23,282 bases of DNA from Pseudonocardiales bacterium (GTDB lineage: Bacteria; Actinomycetota; Actinomycetes; Mycobacteriales; Jatrophihabitantaceae), in the NCBI GenBank assembly GCA_030840415.1, contig JAVEEO010000226.1:1-23282 (forward strand), read 5' to 3'. The notes beneath the pieces are model-generated. The model saw nothing but the letters and a program-made list of their open reading frames with translations. It was not told the origin of the DNA and searched no databases. Positions 1 through 7,188 of this stretch are shown in pieces (the first letter of the stretch is position 1; each line of letters starts with the position of its first letter). A program made the translations under genes and the position numbers.

Positions 1-534
1 GCCGGCCGGGCCGGCTTCGGGCATGCCTACGACGACCTGGCCTCGACGGCACTGCGCTACCTGCGCGACACCGGCGGCGAGGCGGCGGTGATGGCCTTCG
101 CCGAGCACCGCGCCCACAGCCTCAGCAGCCGGCTCGGCGCCCAGTGCTCCGGGCCGGACTTCGACCGGGCCGATCCACGTGACAAGGCCGGCCTGGTCGC
201 TGCCGCGCTGACTGCCGAGGGCTATGCCGCCAAGGTGACCCCGGCCGGCAACGCCGGGCAGGGTAGCCAGATCTGCCAGCACCACTGCCCGGTGGCGCAC
301 GTGGCCGCGGAGTTTCCGCAGCTGTGCGAGGCCGAGACCCGGGCGCTGGCCGAGGTGCTGGGCACCAACGTCCAGCGGCTGGCCACCATCGCCCACGGCG
401 ACGGCGTGTGCACCACCCACGTTTCATCCGGCTCACCGGCCTCGTCGGCCGGTGCGGTACCGACCGGCGGCCGGCCCGCACCATCCAATGCACCACTACA
501 TGCAGCAGTCCCAGACCGGGAGGCAGATAGATGA
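1..534 (+). CDS. sufR: SufR-type Fe-S-sensing transcriptional regulator, C-terminal part
   Basis: The open frame enters at base 1, so the N-terminal winged-helix domain is missing and only 177 residues are present. Four cysteines are seen, in ICQHHC, then QLC, then GVC, with spacing C-x3-C-x12-C-x27-C. This is the spacing I recall for the cluster-binding cysteines of mycobacterial SufR. In the family, SufR binds a Fe-S cluster and represses the suf operon when clusters are sufficient. The stop codon (532-534) overlaps the sufB start in an ATGA, so the genes are co-transcribed and probably translationally coupled. The frame runs about 36 residues past the conserved CTTH segment, into a Ser/Ala/Pro-rich tail longer than I expect for the family. 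The identification is firm from motif and position; the tail has no assigned function. Confidence 0.9.
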   Translation, partial: AGRAGFGHAYDDLASTALRYLRDTGGEAAVMAFAEHRAHSLSSRLGAQCSGPDFDRADPRDKAGLVAAALTAEGYAAKVTPAGNAGQGSQICQHHCPVAHVAAEFPQLCEAETRALAEVLGTNVQRLATIAHGDGVCTTHVSSGSPASSAGAVPTGGRPAPSNAPLHAAVPDREADR

Positions 535-1961
535 CCACAGCAGCTGAGCGCGTGCTCGCCCAGGGTGAGCAGATCGAGGCGCTGTCGACGTACAAGTTCG
601 GTTGGTCGGACACCGACGTGGCCGGTTCCACGGCCCGCCGGGGCCTCAACGAGGACGTCGTGCGCAACATCTCAGCGCTGAAGAACGAGCCTGCCTGGAT
701 GCTGGAGCGCCGGTTGAAGGCGCTGGAGATCTTCCGCAAGAAGCCGATGCCGAACTGGGGCTCGGACCTGTCCGGGATCGACTTCGAGAACATCAAGTAC
801 TTCGTGCGCTCCACCGAGAAGCAGGCGGCCACCTGGGACGACCTGCCCACCGACATCAAGAACACCTACGACAAGCTCGGCATCCCCGAGGCCGAGAAGC
901 AGCGGCTGGTCTCCGGCGTCGCGGCACAGTACGAGTCCGAGGTCGTCTACCACAAGATCCGCGAGGACCTGGAGACCCAGGGCGTGCTGTTCCTGGACAC
1001 CGACACCGCGCTGCGCGAGCACGAGGAACTGTTCAAGGAGTACTTCGGCACCGTCATCCCGTCCGGGGACAACAAGTTCGCGGCGCTGAACACCGCGGTC
1101 TGGTCGGGCGGGTCGTTCATCTACGTCCCCAAGGGCGTGCACGTCGACATCCCGCTGCAGGCCTACTTCCGGATCAACACCGAGAACATGGGCCAGTTCG
1201 AGCGGACCCTGATGATCATCGACGAGGGTGCCTACGTGCACTACGTCGAGGGCTGCACCGCGCCGATCTACTCCTCGGACTCGCTGCACTCCGCGGTGGT
1301 CGAGATCATCGTCAAGCCCGGTGGCCGGTGCCGCTACACCACCATCCAGAACTGGTCGAACAACGTCTACAACCTGGTCACCAAGCGTGCGGTCGCGCAG
1401 GCCGGCGCGACCATGGAGTGGGTCGACGGCAACATCGGCTCCAAGGTGACCATGAAGTACCCCGCGGTCTGGATGACCGGTGAGCACGCCAAGGGCGAGG
1501 TGCTCTCGATCGCGTTCGCCGGCGAGGGCCAGCACCAGGACGCCGGCGCCAAGATGGTGCACGCCGCTCCGCACACCTCCTCGACGATCATCTCCAAGTC
1601 GGTGGCCCGCGGCGGTGGCCGGACCTCCTACCGCGGCCTGGTCCAGGTCGAGCCGGGCGCGCACTCCAGCCGCTCCACGGTCAAGTGCGACGCGCTGCTG
1701 GTCGACACCATCAGCCGCTCCGACACCTACCCCTACGTCGACGTCCGCGAGGACGACGTGTCGATGGGTCACGAGGCCACCGTGTCCAAGGTGAGCGACG
1801 ACCAGCTGTTCTACCTGATGAGCCGCGGCCTGTCCGAGGACGAGGCGATGGCGATGATCGTGCGCGGCTTCGTCGAGCCGATCGCCCGCGAGCTGCCGAT
1901 GGAGTACGCCCTCGAGTTGAACCGGCTCATCGAGTTGCAGATGGAAGGAGCGGTCGGCTAA
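531..1961 (+). CDS. sufB: Fe-S cluster assembly scaffold protein SufB
   Basis: The product has 476 residues, the normal length for SufB, the scaffold subunit of the cytosolic SufBCD complex on which Fe-S clusters are assembled. Typical SufB blocks are visible: [18 protein letters not shown], the [10 protein letters not shown] segment, and [15 protein letters not shown]. The C-terminal half has VKCDALL, followed by the [17 protein letters not shown] region that forms the SufB/SufD core. A GGGAGG ribosome-binding site lies at 518-523, eight bases before the ATG. The start overlaps the sufR stop by four bases. No intein interrupts the gene, unlike M. tuberculosis sufB. The next gene, sufD, is not overlapped: a 67-bp gap with a hairpin follows. 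Confidence 0.98.
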   Translation: MTTAAERVLAQGEQIEALSTYKFGWSDTDVAGSTARRGLNEDVVRNISALKNEPAWMLERRLKALEIFRKKPMPNWGSDLSGIDFENIKYFVRSTEKQAATWDDLPTDIKNTYDKLGIPEAEKQRLVSGVAAQYESEVVYHKIREDLETQGVLFLDTDTALREHEELFKEYFGTVIPSGDNKFAALNTAVWSGGSFIYVPKGVHVDIPLQAYFRINTENMGQFERTLMIIDEGAYVHYVEGCTAPIYSSDSLHSAVVEIIVKPGGRCRYTTIQNWSNNVYNLVTKRAVAQAGATMEWVDGNIGSKVTMKYPAVWMTGEHAKGEVLSIAFAGEGQHQDAGAKMVHAAPHTSSTIISKSVARGGGRTSYRGLVQVEPGAHSSRSTVKCDALLVDTISRSDTYPYVDVREDDVSMGHEATVSKVSDDQLFYLMSRGLSEDEAMAMIVRGFVEPIARELPMEYALELNRLIELQMEGAVG

Positions 1962-1964
1962 GTG

Positions 1965-2011
1965 CCCCACCAAGTTTTTCTCGCCAAAGACACTCGAAAA
2001 ACTTGTCGGGG
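1965..2011 (+). promoter_or_regulatory. Hairpin in the sufB-sufD gap
   Basis: CAAGTTTTTC (1971-1980) and GAAAAACTTG (1996-2005) form a perfect 10-bp inverted repeat around a 15-nt loop. CCCC at 1965-1968 can pair with GGGG at 2008-2011 beyond two mismatches, giving a 16-bp arm. The core is AT-rich in a very GC-rich region. The hairpin starts four bases after the sufB stop and ends a few bases before the GAAAGG ribosome-binding site of sufD (2017-2022). No U-run follows, so a simple intrinsic terminator is less likely than an attenuating, processing or mRNA-stabilising element. The function is inferred. Confidence 0.6.
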
Positions 2012-2028
2012 ACCCCGAAAGGCAAACT

Positions 2029-3174
2029 GTGACAGCCCTACTGAATAAGACTGGCTCGCCTGCCGAGCGCTTCACCTCCCGCAACCCCGACGACTTCGCG
2101 GTGCCCACCGGCCGCGAGGAGGAGTGGCGGTTCAGCCCGCTGCGCAAGCTGCGCCCGCTGTTCCAGCCGTTCGTGTCGCAGGACTCGTTCCGCTTCGAGA
2201 CCGAACTGCCGGCCGGGGTCACCCTGACGATGGTCGGCCGCGACCACGAGCTGGTCGGCACGGCGCTCACGCCGGCCGACCGGGTCAGCGCGCTCGCGGC
2301 GGCGAACGTCGGGCAGGTGGTGCTGGTGACCATCGCCGCCGAGGCGCAGCTGTCCGAGCCGGTCACGCTGCGCTCGATCGGCAAGCCGGGCCTGAACTAC
2401 GGCCACTTCGTCATCGACGCCCGGGCCTTCAGCTCGGCCACCGTGGTGATGGACCACCTCGGCGAGGCGACGGTCGCGGCCAACGTCGAGGTGCTGGTCG
2501 GCGACGGTGCGAACCTGACCCTGGTCAGCGTCCAGGACTGGGACGCCGAGGCCGTCCACGTGGCCGCGCACGCCGCCCGGCTCAGCCGGGACGCCCGCTA
2601 CACCCATATCGCGGTCAACCTCGGCGGCGCCGTGGTGCGGCTGAACCCGACGGTGACCTACGCCGGCCCGGGTGCCTCCGCCGAGCTGTACGGGCTGTCC
2701 TTCGCCGGCGAGGGCCAGCACCAGGAGTCGCGGCTCTACGTCGACCACTCGGTGCCGCAGTGCAGTTCGCACGTGGTCTACAAGTCGGTGCTGGACGGCG
2801 ATACCTCGCGCACGGTGTGGATCGGTGACGTCCGGATCCGGCCGGCGGCGGTGGCGACCACCACCTACGAGCTGAACCGCAACCTGCTGCTGACCGACGG
2901 GGCGCGCGCGGACTCGGTGCCCAACCTGGAGATCGAGACCGGCGAGATCGCCGGCGCCGGCCACGCCAGCGCCACCGGAAGGTTCGACGACCTGCAGCTG
3001 TTCTACCTGCAGTCGCGCGGCATCCCCGAGGACGAGGCCCGCCGGCTGGTGGTGCGCGGCTTCTTCGCCGACGTGATCAACCACATCACCGTGCCGGAAC
3101 TGCATGACCGGCTGATGGCAACCATCGATGCCCGGCTCGGGGGTACCCCGGCCGGAGCGGAGGAGGACAGCTGA
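2029..3174 (+). CDS. sufD: Fe-S cluster assembly protein SufD
   Basis: The product has 381 residues. SufD is the SufB paralogue that pairs with SufB and SufC in the cluster-building complex and contributes to iron acquisition. The C-terminal SufB/SufD core is clear: [31 protein letters not shown], the GEIAGAGHASATGRFDD segment with its conserved histidine, and FYLQSRGIPEDEARRLVVRGFF. The start is GTG at 2029 with GAAAGG at 2017-2022. The stop (3172-3174) overlaps the ATG of the Rieske gene. Order and spacing place it in the suf operon; only the hairpin gap upstream is unusual. Confidence 0.97.
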   Translation: MTALLNKTGSPAERFTSRNPDDFAVPTGREEEWRFSPLRKLRPLFQPFVSQDSFRFETELPAGVTLTMVGRDHELVGTALTPADRVSALAAANVGQVVLVTIAAEAQLSEPVTLRSIGKPGLNYGHFVIDARAFSSATVVMDHLGEATVAANVEVLVGDGANLTLVSVQDWDAEAVHVAAHAARLSRDARYTHIAVNLGGAVVRLNPTVTYAGPGASAELYGLSFAGEGQHQESRLYVDHSVPQCSSHVVYKSVLDGDTSRTVWIGDVRIRPAAVATTTYELNRNLLLTDGARADSVPNLEIETGEIAGAGHASATGRFDDLQLFYLQSRGIPEDEARRLVVRGFFADVINHITVPELHDRLMATIDARLGGTPAGAEEDS

Positions 3175-3482
3175 TGGCCACCAGGCTCTGCGCACTGGCC
3201 GAGCTCAGCCCCGGCGTGCCGCTGCGGGTCGAACTCGACTCGACCGAGGTCGCCGTGGTGCGGGTCGGCGAGGAGATCTTCGCCATCGAGGATGTCTGCT
3301 CGCACGCCGACATCCCGCTGTCGGAGGGCGACGTGGAGGACTGCACCATCGAGTGCGCCCTGCACGGTTCGCGTTTCGACCTGCGCACCGGCAAGCCGAC
3401 CGGACCGCCGGCCACCCGGCCGGTGCCGGTCTTCGAGACTTCGGTGGTCGACGGCGACGTCTTTGCCGAACTCGACAGCTGA
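3174..3482 (+). CDS. Rieske [2Fe-2S] ferredoxin within the suf operon
   Basis: A 102-residue small Rieske protein of the dioxygenase-ferredoxin type. The cluster motif is complete: C42-x-H44 (CSHADIPLSEG) and C61-x2-H64 (CALHGSRFD), the 2-Cys 2-His set that binds [2Fe-2S]. It has no signal peptide or membrane segment, so it is cytosolic. The ATG overlaps the sufD stop (TGATG) and a GGAGGAGG ribosome-binding site sits at about 3159-3166. No oxygenase component is nearby. Position between sufD and sufC, as known in several non-mycobacterial actinobacteria, suggests electron supply to cluster assembly rather than aromatic ring hydroxylation. That role is inference; automated annotation often calls such genes phenylpropionate dioxygenase ferredoxin. 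Confidence 0.93.
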   Translation: MATRLCALAELSPGVPLRVELDSTEVAVVRVGEEIFAIEDVCSHADIPLSEGDVEDCTIECALHGSRFDLRTGKPTGPPATRPVPVFETSVVDGDVFAELDS

Positions 3483-3533
3483 GCCCGCCTCGGCCACCCC
3501 GCACGAAACCGTTACCCAGAGGAGAACCCGCAG

Positions 3534-4289
3534 ATGTCCAAGCTCGAGATCCGCGACCTGCACGTCGCCGTGGACGACACCCCGATCCTCAAGGGCGTCG
3601 ACCTGACGGTGGAGTCCGGCCAGACGCACGCGATCATGGGTCCCAACGGTTCCGGCAAGTCCACGCTGGCCTACTCGATCGCCGGTCACCCGAAGTACAC
3701 GGTCACCTCGGGCCAGGTGCTGCTCGACGGCCAGAACGTCCTGGAGATGGCTGTCGACGAGCGGGCTCGCGCCGGTCTCTTCCTGGCCATGCAGTACCCG
3801 GTCGAGGTGCCCGGGGTGTCGGTGTCGAACTTCCTGCGCACCGCCGCCACCGCGGTCCGGGGCGAGGCTCCCAAGCTGCGCACCTGGGTCAAGGAGGTCA
3901 ACACCGCCATGACCGAGTTGGAGATGGACAAGGCCTTCGCCGAGCGCAACGTCAACGAGGGCTTCTCCGGCGGTGAGAAGAAACGCCACGAGATCCTGCA
4001 GATGGCGCTGCTCAAGCCCAAGATCGCGATCCTGGACGAGACCGACTCGGGCCTGGACGTCGACGCGTTGCGGGTGGTCAGCGAGGGCGTCAACCGGGTT
4101 CGGGAGACTGGGATCGGCACCCTGCTGATCACCCACTACACCCGGATCCTGCGCTACATCAAGCCTGACTTCGTGCACGTGTTCTTCGACGGCCGGATCG
4201 TGGAGTCCGGCGGCGCCGAGCTGGCGAACGAGCTCGAGGCGCACGGCTACGCCCGGTACGGCGCGAACGAGCCGGCGGCGGTGCAGTAG
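3534..4289 (+). CDS. sufC: Fe-S cluster assembly ATPase SufC
   Basis: A 251-residue ABC-type ATPase without membrane segments, the ATPase of the SufBCD complex. Walker A is GPNGSGKST (36-44), the signature is FSGGEKK (144-150), and Walker B is IAILDE (164-169), followed by the D-loop TDSGLD. The segment after the Q-loop (AMQYPVEVPGVSVSNFLR) is typical of SufC. A strong AGAGGAG site lies at 3518-3524 before the ATG at 3534, after a 51-bp gap from the Rieske gene. The TAG stop shares one base with the GTG start of sufS. Length and motifs are standard. Confidence 0.98.
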   Translation: MSKLEIRDLHVAVDDTPILKGVDLTVESGQTHAIMGPNGSGKSTLAYSIAGHPKYTVTSGQVLLDGQNVLEMAVDERARAGLFLAMQYPVEVPGVSVSNFLRTAATAVRGEAPKLRTWVKEVNTAMTELEMDKAFAERNVNEGFSGGEKKRHEILQMALLKPKIAILDETDSGLDVDALRVVSEGVNRVRETGIGTLLITHYTRILRYIKPDFVHVFFDGRIVESGGAELANELEAHGYARYGANEPAAVQ

Positions 4290-5551
4290 TGGTAGCTCCC
4301 GCCTTCGATGTAGCAGAAATCCGCAAGGACTTCCCGATCCTGTCCCGGCAGGTGCACGGGGTTCCGCTGGTGTACCTCGACTCGGCCAACACCTCGCAGA
4401 AGCCGCGCCAGGTGCTGGACGCGATGCAGGACTACTACAGCCTGCACAACGCCAACGTGGCCCGGGCGGTGCACACCCTCGGCTCCGAGGCGACCACTCT
4501 GTTCGAGGCGGCCCGGGACAAGGTTGCGGCGTTTATCAACGCCCCCAGCCGCGACGAGGTGATCTTCACCAAGAACATCTCCGAGTCCCTCAACCTGCTG
4601 GCGTACTCGCTGTCCAACGCGACCACCTTTCCGGGTGCGGAGAAGTTCCGGATCGGCCCCGGCGACAACGTGGTGGTCACCGAGATGGAGCACCACTCCA
4701 ACCTGGTGCCGTGGCAGCTGTTGGCCCAGCGCACCGGTGCGGAGTTCCGCTACATCCCGATCGACGAGGACGGCCGGCTGGTCCTCGAGGCCATCGAGGA
4801 GCGGATCGACGAGCGCACCAAGGTGGTGTCCTTCGTCCACCAGTCCAACGCGCTGGGAACCGTCAACCCGGTGGCCCGGATTGTGGCGCGGGCCAAGGCG
4901 GTCGGTGCGCTGACCATCCTGGACGCCGCCCAGTCCGCGCCGCACCGTCCGGTCGACGTCCAGGCGCTCGGGGTGGACTTCCTCGGCTTCACCGGCCACA
5001 AGCTCTACGGCCCGACCGGGGTCGGCGTGCTGTGGGGCCGCTACGAGCTGCTCGCCGCGCTGCCGCCGTTCATGGGCGGCGGCGAGATGATCGAGACCGT
5101 CGACATGTCCGGCACCACCTACGCCGCGCCGCCGCACCGGTTCGAGGCCGGCACCCCGATGATCGCCGAGGCGATCGGGCTGGGCGTTGCCATCGACTAC
5201 GTCACCGCGATCGGGATGGACAGCATCCAGGCGCACGAGGACGCGCTCACCGCCTATGCGCTGCAGGCGTTCGCCTCGGTGCCGGGGCTGAAGGTGATCG
5301 GGCCGAACTCACCCGAGGACCGCGGCGCCACCATCTCGTTCACGGTCAAGGGCATTCACCCGCACGACGTCAGCCAGCTGCTGGACGAGCAGGGCATCGC
5401 GGTGCGGGCCGGCCACCACTGCGCCCGGCCGGTATGCGTGCGCTACGGGATCCCGGCCACCACCCGGGCGTCCTTCGGCATCTACACCACCACCGCCGAG
5501 ATCGACGCGCTGGTAGCGGGCCTGGCCCGGGTGCAGGAGATGTTCGGATGA
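4289..5551 (+). CDS. sufS: Cysteine desulfurase SufS
   Basis: A 420-residue PLP-dependent class V aminotransferase-fold enzyme that takes sulfur from L-cysteine as an enzyme persulfide and passes it to the SUF scaffold. The PLP lysine is K238 in GFTGHKLYGPTG. The persulfide cysteine is C378 in AVRAGHHCARPVC. The PLP-contacting EMEHHSNLVPWQ block is also present. The short active-site loop and partnership with SufU class it as the group II, SufS type. The start is GTG 4289, overlapping the sufC stop by one base. The stop (5549-5551) lies within an ATGA that begins a 131-bp insert separating it from sufU. Confidence 0.97.
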   Translation: MVAPAFDVAEIRKDFPILSRQVHGVPLVYLDSANTSQKPRQVLDAMQDYYSLHNANVARAVHTLGSEATTLFEAARDKVAAFINAPSRDEVIFTKNISESLNLLAYSLSNATTFPGAEKFRIGPGDNVVVTEMEHHSNLVPWQLLAQRTGAEFRYIPIDEDGRLVLEAIEERIDERTKVVSFVHQSNALGTVNPVARIVARAKAVGALTILDAAQSAPHRPVDVQALGVDFLGFTGHKLYGPTGVGVLWGRYELLAALPPFMGGGEMIETVDMSGTTYAAPPHRFEAGTPMIAEAIGLGVAIDYVTAIGMDSIQAHEDALTAYALQAFASVPGLKVIGPNSPEDRGATISFTVKGIHPHDVSQLLDEQGIAVRAGHHCARPVCVRYGIPATTRASFGIYTTTAEIDALVAGLARVQEMFG

Positions 5552-5682
5552 GCGAGCATCGCAGCGAAGCGAGGAGCGCAGCGAGTCAAGCGATGAGCCG
5601 GCGGCGAGTGAGCATCGGGCGAGGCACGAGCCCGGCGCGGAGCGAGTTGACTGTCAGCGCGAAGGGCGGGAGGCACGCATGA
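5548..5682 (+). repeat. MIRU-like insert with a 44-codon frame between sufS and sufU
   Basis: The sequence between sufS and sufU is a low-complexity GCGAGC/GAGCGC-rich stretch. It opens with ATGAGC (5548-5553), and ATGAGC recurs at 5679-5684, 131 bp away. An ATG-to-TGA frame of 44 codons (starting MSEHRSEARSAAS) runs through it. Its ATG overlaps the sufS stop in ATGA, and its TGA overlaps the sufU start in a second ATGA. GAGCATCG occurs twice inside (5554-5561 and 5610-5617). This matches the published layout of mycobacterial interspersed repetitive units, which sit in start-stop overlaps of operons and keep frame continuity. Kinship to true MIRUs is inferred from structure. Whether the Arg/Ser-rich peptide accumulates is unknown; the frame may only keep ribosomes moving to sufU. 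Confidence 0.7.
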
Positions 5683-6188
5683 GCCTGTCGATGGATTCGA
5701 TGTACCAGCAGATCATTCTCGATCACTACAAGCACCCGCAGCACCGCGGCGCGATCGAGCCGTTCGACGCCGAGGTGCACCACGTCAACCCGACCTGTGG
5801 CGACGAGGTGACCCTGCGGGTGCGCCTGGCCGACGGCGAGATCGCCGAGCTCGGCTGGGTGGGGGAGGGCTGCTCGATCAGCCAGGCCTCCACCTCGGTG
5901 ATGAGTGACCTGGTGGTCGGCAAGCCGATCGAGAACGCGCTGGAGTTGCAGGAGAAGTTCCTGGAGCTGATGCAGTCCCAGGGTCAGGGCGAGCTGACCG
6001 AGGACGAGGCCGAGGCCCTGGACGACGCGGTGGCCTTCGAGGGCGTGTCGAAGTACCCGGCGCGGGTCAAGTGCGCGCTGCTGGGCTGGATGGCAATGAA
6101 GTCGGCCGTCGCGGAAGCAAGCAATGCCGCCGGAGCAAGCGGTAATACTGGAGCAAGCGGCACCACCGAACAGGGAGCGCAGTCATGA
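5679..6188 (+). CDS. sufU: Zinc-dependent sulfurtransferase SufU
   Basis: A 169-residue IscU-fold protein. The zinc ligands of SufU are visible: C40 and D42 in NPTCGDE, C65 in GEGCSIS, and C132 in ARVKCALLGW. The insertion between the second and third cysteine regions (ELTEDEAEALDD) is typical of SufU rather than scaffold IscU. In Gram-positive systems SufU accepts persulfide sulfur from SufS by zinc-ligand exchange, consistent with its place after sufS. The ATG is preceded by GGGAGG, itself part of the MIRU-like insert. The last about 24 residues are a Gly/Ala/Ser/Thr tail containing a tandem GASG. The stop overlaps the sufT ATG (ATGA). Confidence 0.96.
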   Translation: MSLSMDSMYQQIILDHYKHPQHRGAIEPFDAEVHHVNPTCGDEVTLRVRLADGEIAELGWVGEGCSISQASTSVMSDLVVGKPIENALELQEKFLELMQSQGQGELTEDEAEALDDAVAFEGVSKYPARVKCALLGWMAMKSAVAEASNAAGASGNTGASGTTEQGAQS

Positions 6189-6529
6189 CCGAAGCCGGCA
6201 CCATTCCCAAGCCGTCCCAGGACGACGTCGAAGAGGCGCTGCGCGACGTGGTCGATCCCGAGCTGGGGATCAACGTCGTCGACCTGGGCCTGATCTACGG
6301 CCTGGACATCGCCGACGACGCCACGGTGACCGTCGACATGACGCTGACCTCGGCCGCCTGCCCGCTGACCGACGTGATCGAGGAGCAGGCCGAGGCCGCC
6401 CTGACCGGTGGCCCGAAGCCGCTGGCCAGCGCCATGAAGATCAACTGGGTCTGGATGCCGCCGTGGGGCCCGGACAAGATCACCGACGACGGCCGCGAGC
6501 AGCTGCGGGCGCTCGGCTTCAACGTCTGA
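6185..6529 (+). CDS. sufT: MIP18/DUF59-family Fe-S assembly factor SufT
   Basis: A 114-residue DUF59 (PaaD/MIP18-like) protein. Typical motifs are the DPELGINVVDLGLIYGL block and TLTSAACPLTD, with the conserved cysteine at C59. SufT-type proteins assist maturation of Fe-S proteins. The gene ends the suf operon, starting inside the sufU stop by ATGA overlap. A paaD function in phenylacetate oxidation is unlikely because no paa genes are present. Downstream lies 177 bp of non-coding DNA with a palindrome. Confidence 0.94.
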   Translation: MTEAGTIPKPSQDDVEEALRDVVDPELGINVVDLGLIYGLDIADDATVTVDMTLTSAACPLTDVIEEQAEAALTGGPKPLASAMKINWVWMPPWGPDKITDDGREQLRALGFNV

Positions 6530-6579
6530 CCGCGTCACCTGGAGCTGTCTGTCACGAGCGCAATCGGTTTATCAATCTA

Positions 6580-6598
6580 AATGGGCGAATCGCCCATT
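6580..6598. promoter_or_regulatory. 19-bp palindrome downstream of the suf operon
   Basis: AATGGGCGAATCGCCCATT is a palindrome with 9-bp arms around one central base; as RNA it can fold as a 7-bp stem with a 5-nt loop. It sits 51 bp after the sufT stop and 109 bp before the next start, in the only notably AT-rich patch of this 177-bp gap (6530-6706). It could terminate the suf transcript without a U-tract, or be an operator for the next gene. Two shorter inverted repeats follow: GGTCTGAGACC (6651-6661), and GATTC/GAATC around 6664-6678. Confidence 0.45.
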
Positions 6599-6706
6599 CC
6601 GGGGCACCTTGGCGTGGCGCATAGTCGATAGCCTCATCGGACGCCTCACCGGTCTGAGACCAGATTCAGGTCGAATCCGGCGTCTTCGCGCTATCGGGAG
6701 GGCACT

Positions 6707-7075
6707 ATGTCAGCTACGTTCCTATCGGCATCTCGTGCGAAGGTGATTGCAACCGTCTGCACCGCGGTCGCGGCCTCGGTGGTGTTCGCGGGCACAGGGT
6801 CGCAGGCCGATGCATCCGGCTGCGCGCCCACCGCGTACACCCCGGGCGTCGGTGGCGGTTGGGGCATTGCATTGGCCAACCTGCCCTGTACTGGTAGCTA
6901 CACGATCAGGCTGGTCAACAATGCCGGAAACATCCTCAGAGAGGATTCGGGTACGGGCAGCGGAGGCGTTCAAACGTCGAACACGGTCTGTGCCGGTGCG
7001 ATCGTCCACACTTTCATCTACGTCAACGTCGGCGGAACCGGGATGAGCGACACGTCCGGCACGGTTCCGTGCTGA
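6707..7075 (+). CDS. Small secreted four-cysteine protein, function unknown
   Basis: A 122-residue protein I do not recognise. The N-terminus is a Sec signal peptide: a short positive region (SRAK), a hydrophobic stretch ATVCTAVAASVVFAG, then small residues with a likely cleavage near QADA-SG at about residue 36. The mature part, about 86 residues, is Gly/Thr/Ser/Val-rich with four cysteines (C39, C61, C95, C122, the last being the C-terminal residue), suggesting two disulfides in a small beta-rich exported domain. GGGAGGG at 6696-6702 is a good ribosome-binding site for the ATG at 6707. It is a single-gene unit ended by the hairpin at 7094-7132. No enzymatic motif is visible. Confidence 0.75.
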   Translation: MSATFLSASRAKVIATVCTAVAASVVFAGTGSQADASGCAPTAYTPGVGGGWGIALANLPCTGSYTIRLVNNAGNILREDSGTGSGGVQTSNTVCAGAIVHTFIYVNVGGTGMSDTSGTVPC

Positions 7076-7093
7076 TGCACTAGCAGATCTACC

Positions 7094-7132
7094 GGCCTGT
7101 GCCGGCCGGATCACAGCCGGCCGGCACAGGCC
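7094..7132. terminator. Bidirectional hairpin terminator between converging genes
   Basis: GGCCTGTGCCGGCCGG (7094-7109) and its exact reverse complement (7117-7132) form a perfect 16-bp stem with a 7-nt loop. It lies 18 bp after the stop of the + strand secreted-protein gene and 56 bp beyond the stop of the - strand metallopeptidase gene. No long U-run is present on either side, as is common for actinobacterial terminators. Confidence 0.85.
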
Positions 7133-7188
7133 CTATCAGTAGCGCTTGCTCCCGGCTGACCAGATCCAGCGAGTGTTCGGTAGGTGGC

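Noticed and set aside
1230..1300. Possible SufB intein site
   Set aside because: The [10 protein letters not shown] region is continuous and the protein has standard length, so no intein is present.
672..2384. 570-codon - strand frame opposite sufB and sufD
   Set aside because: It crosses the sufB-sufD gap antisense to two certain genes, is Val/Asp/His/Gly-rich, and has no motif.
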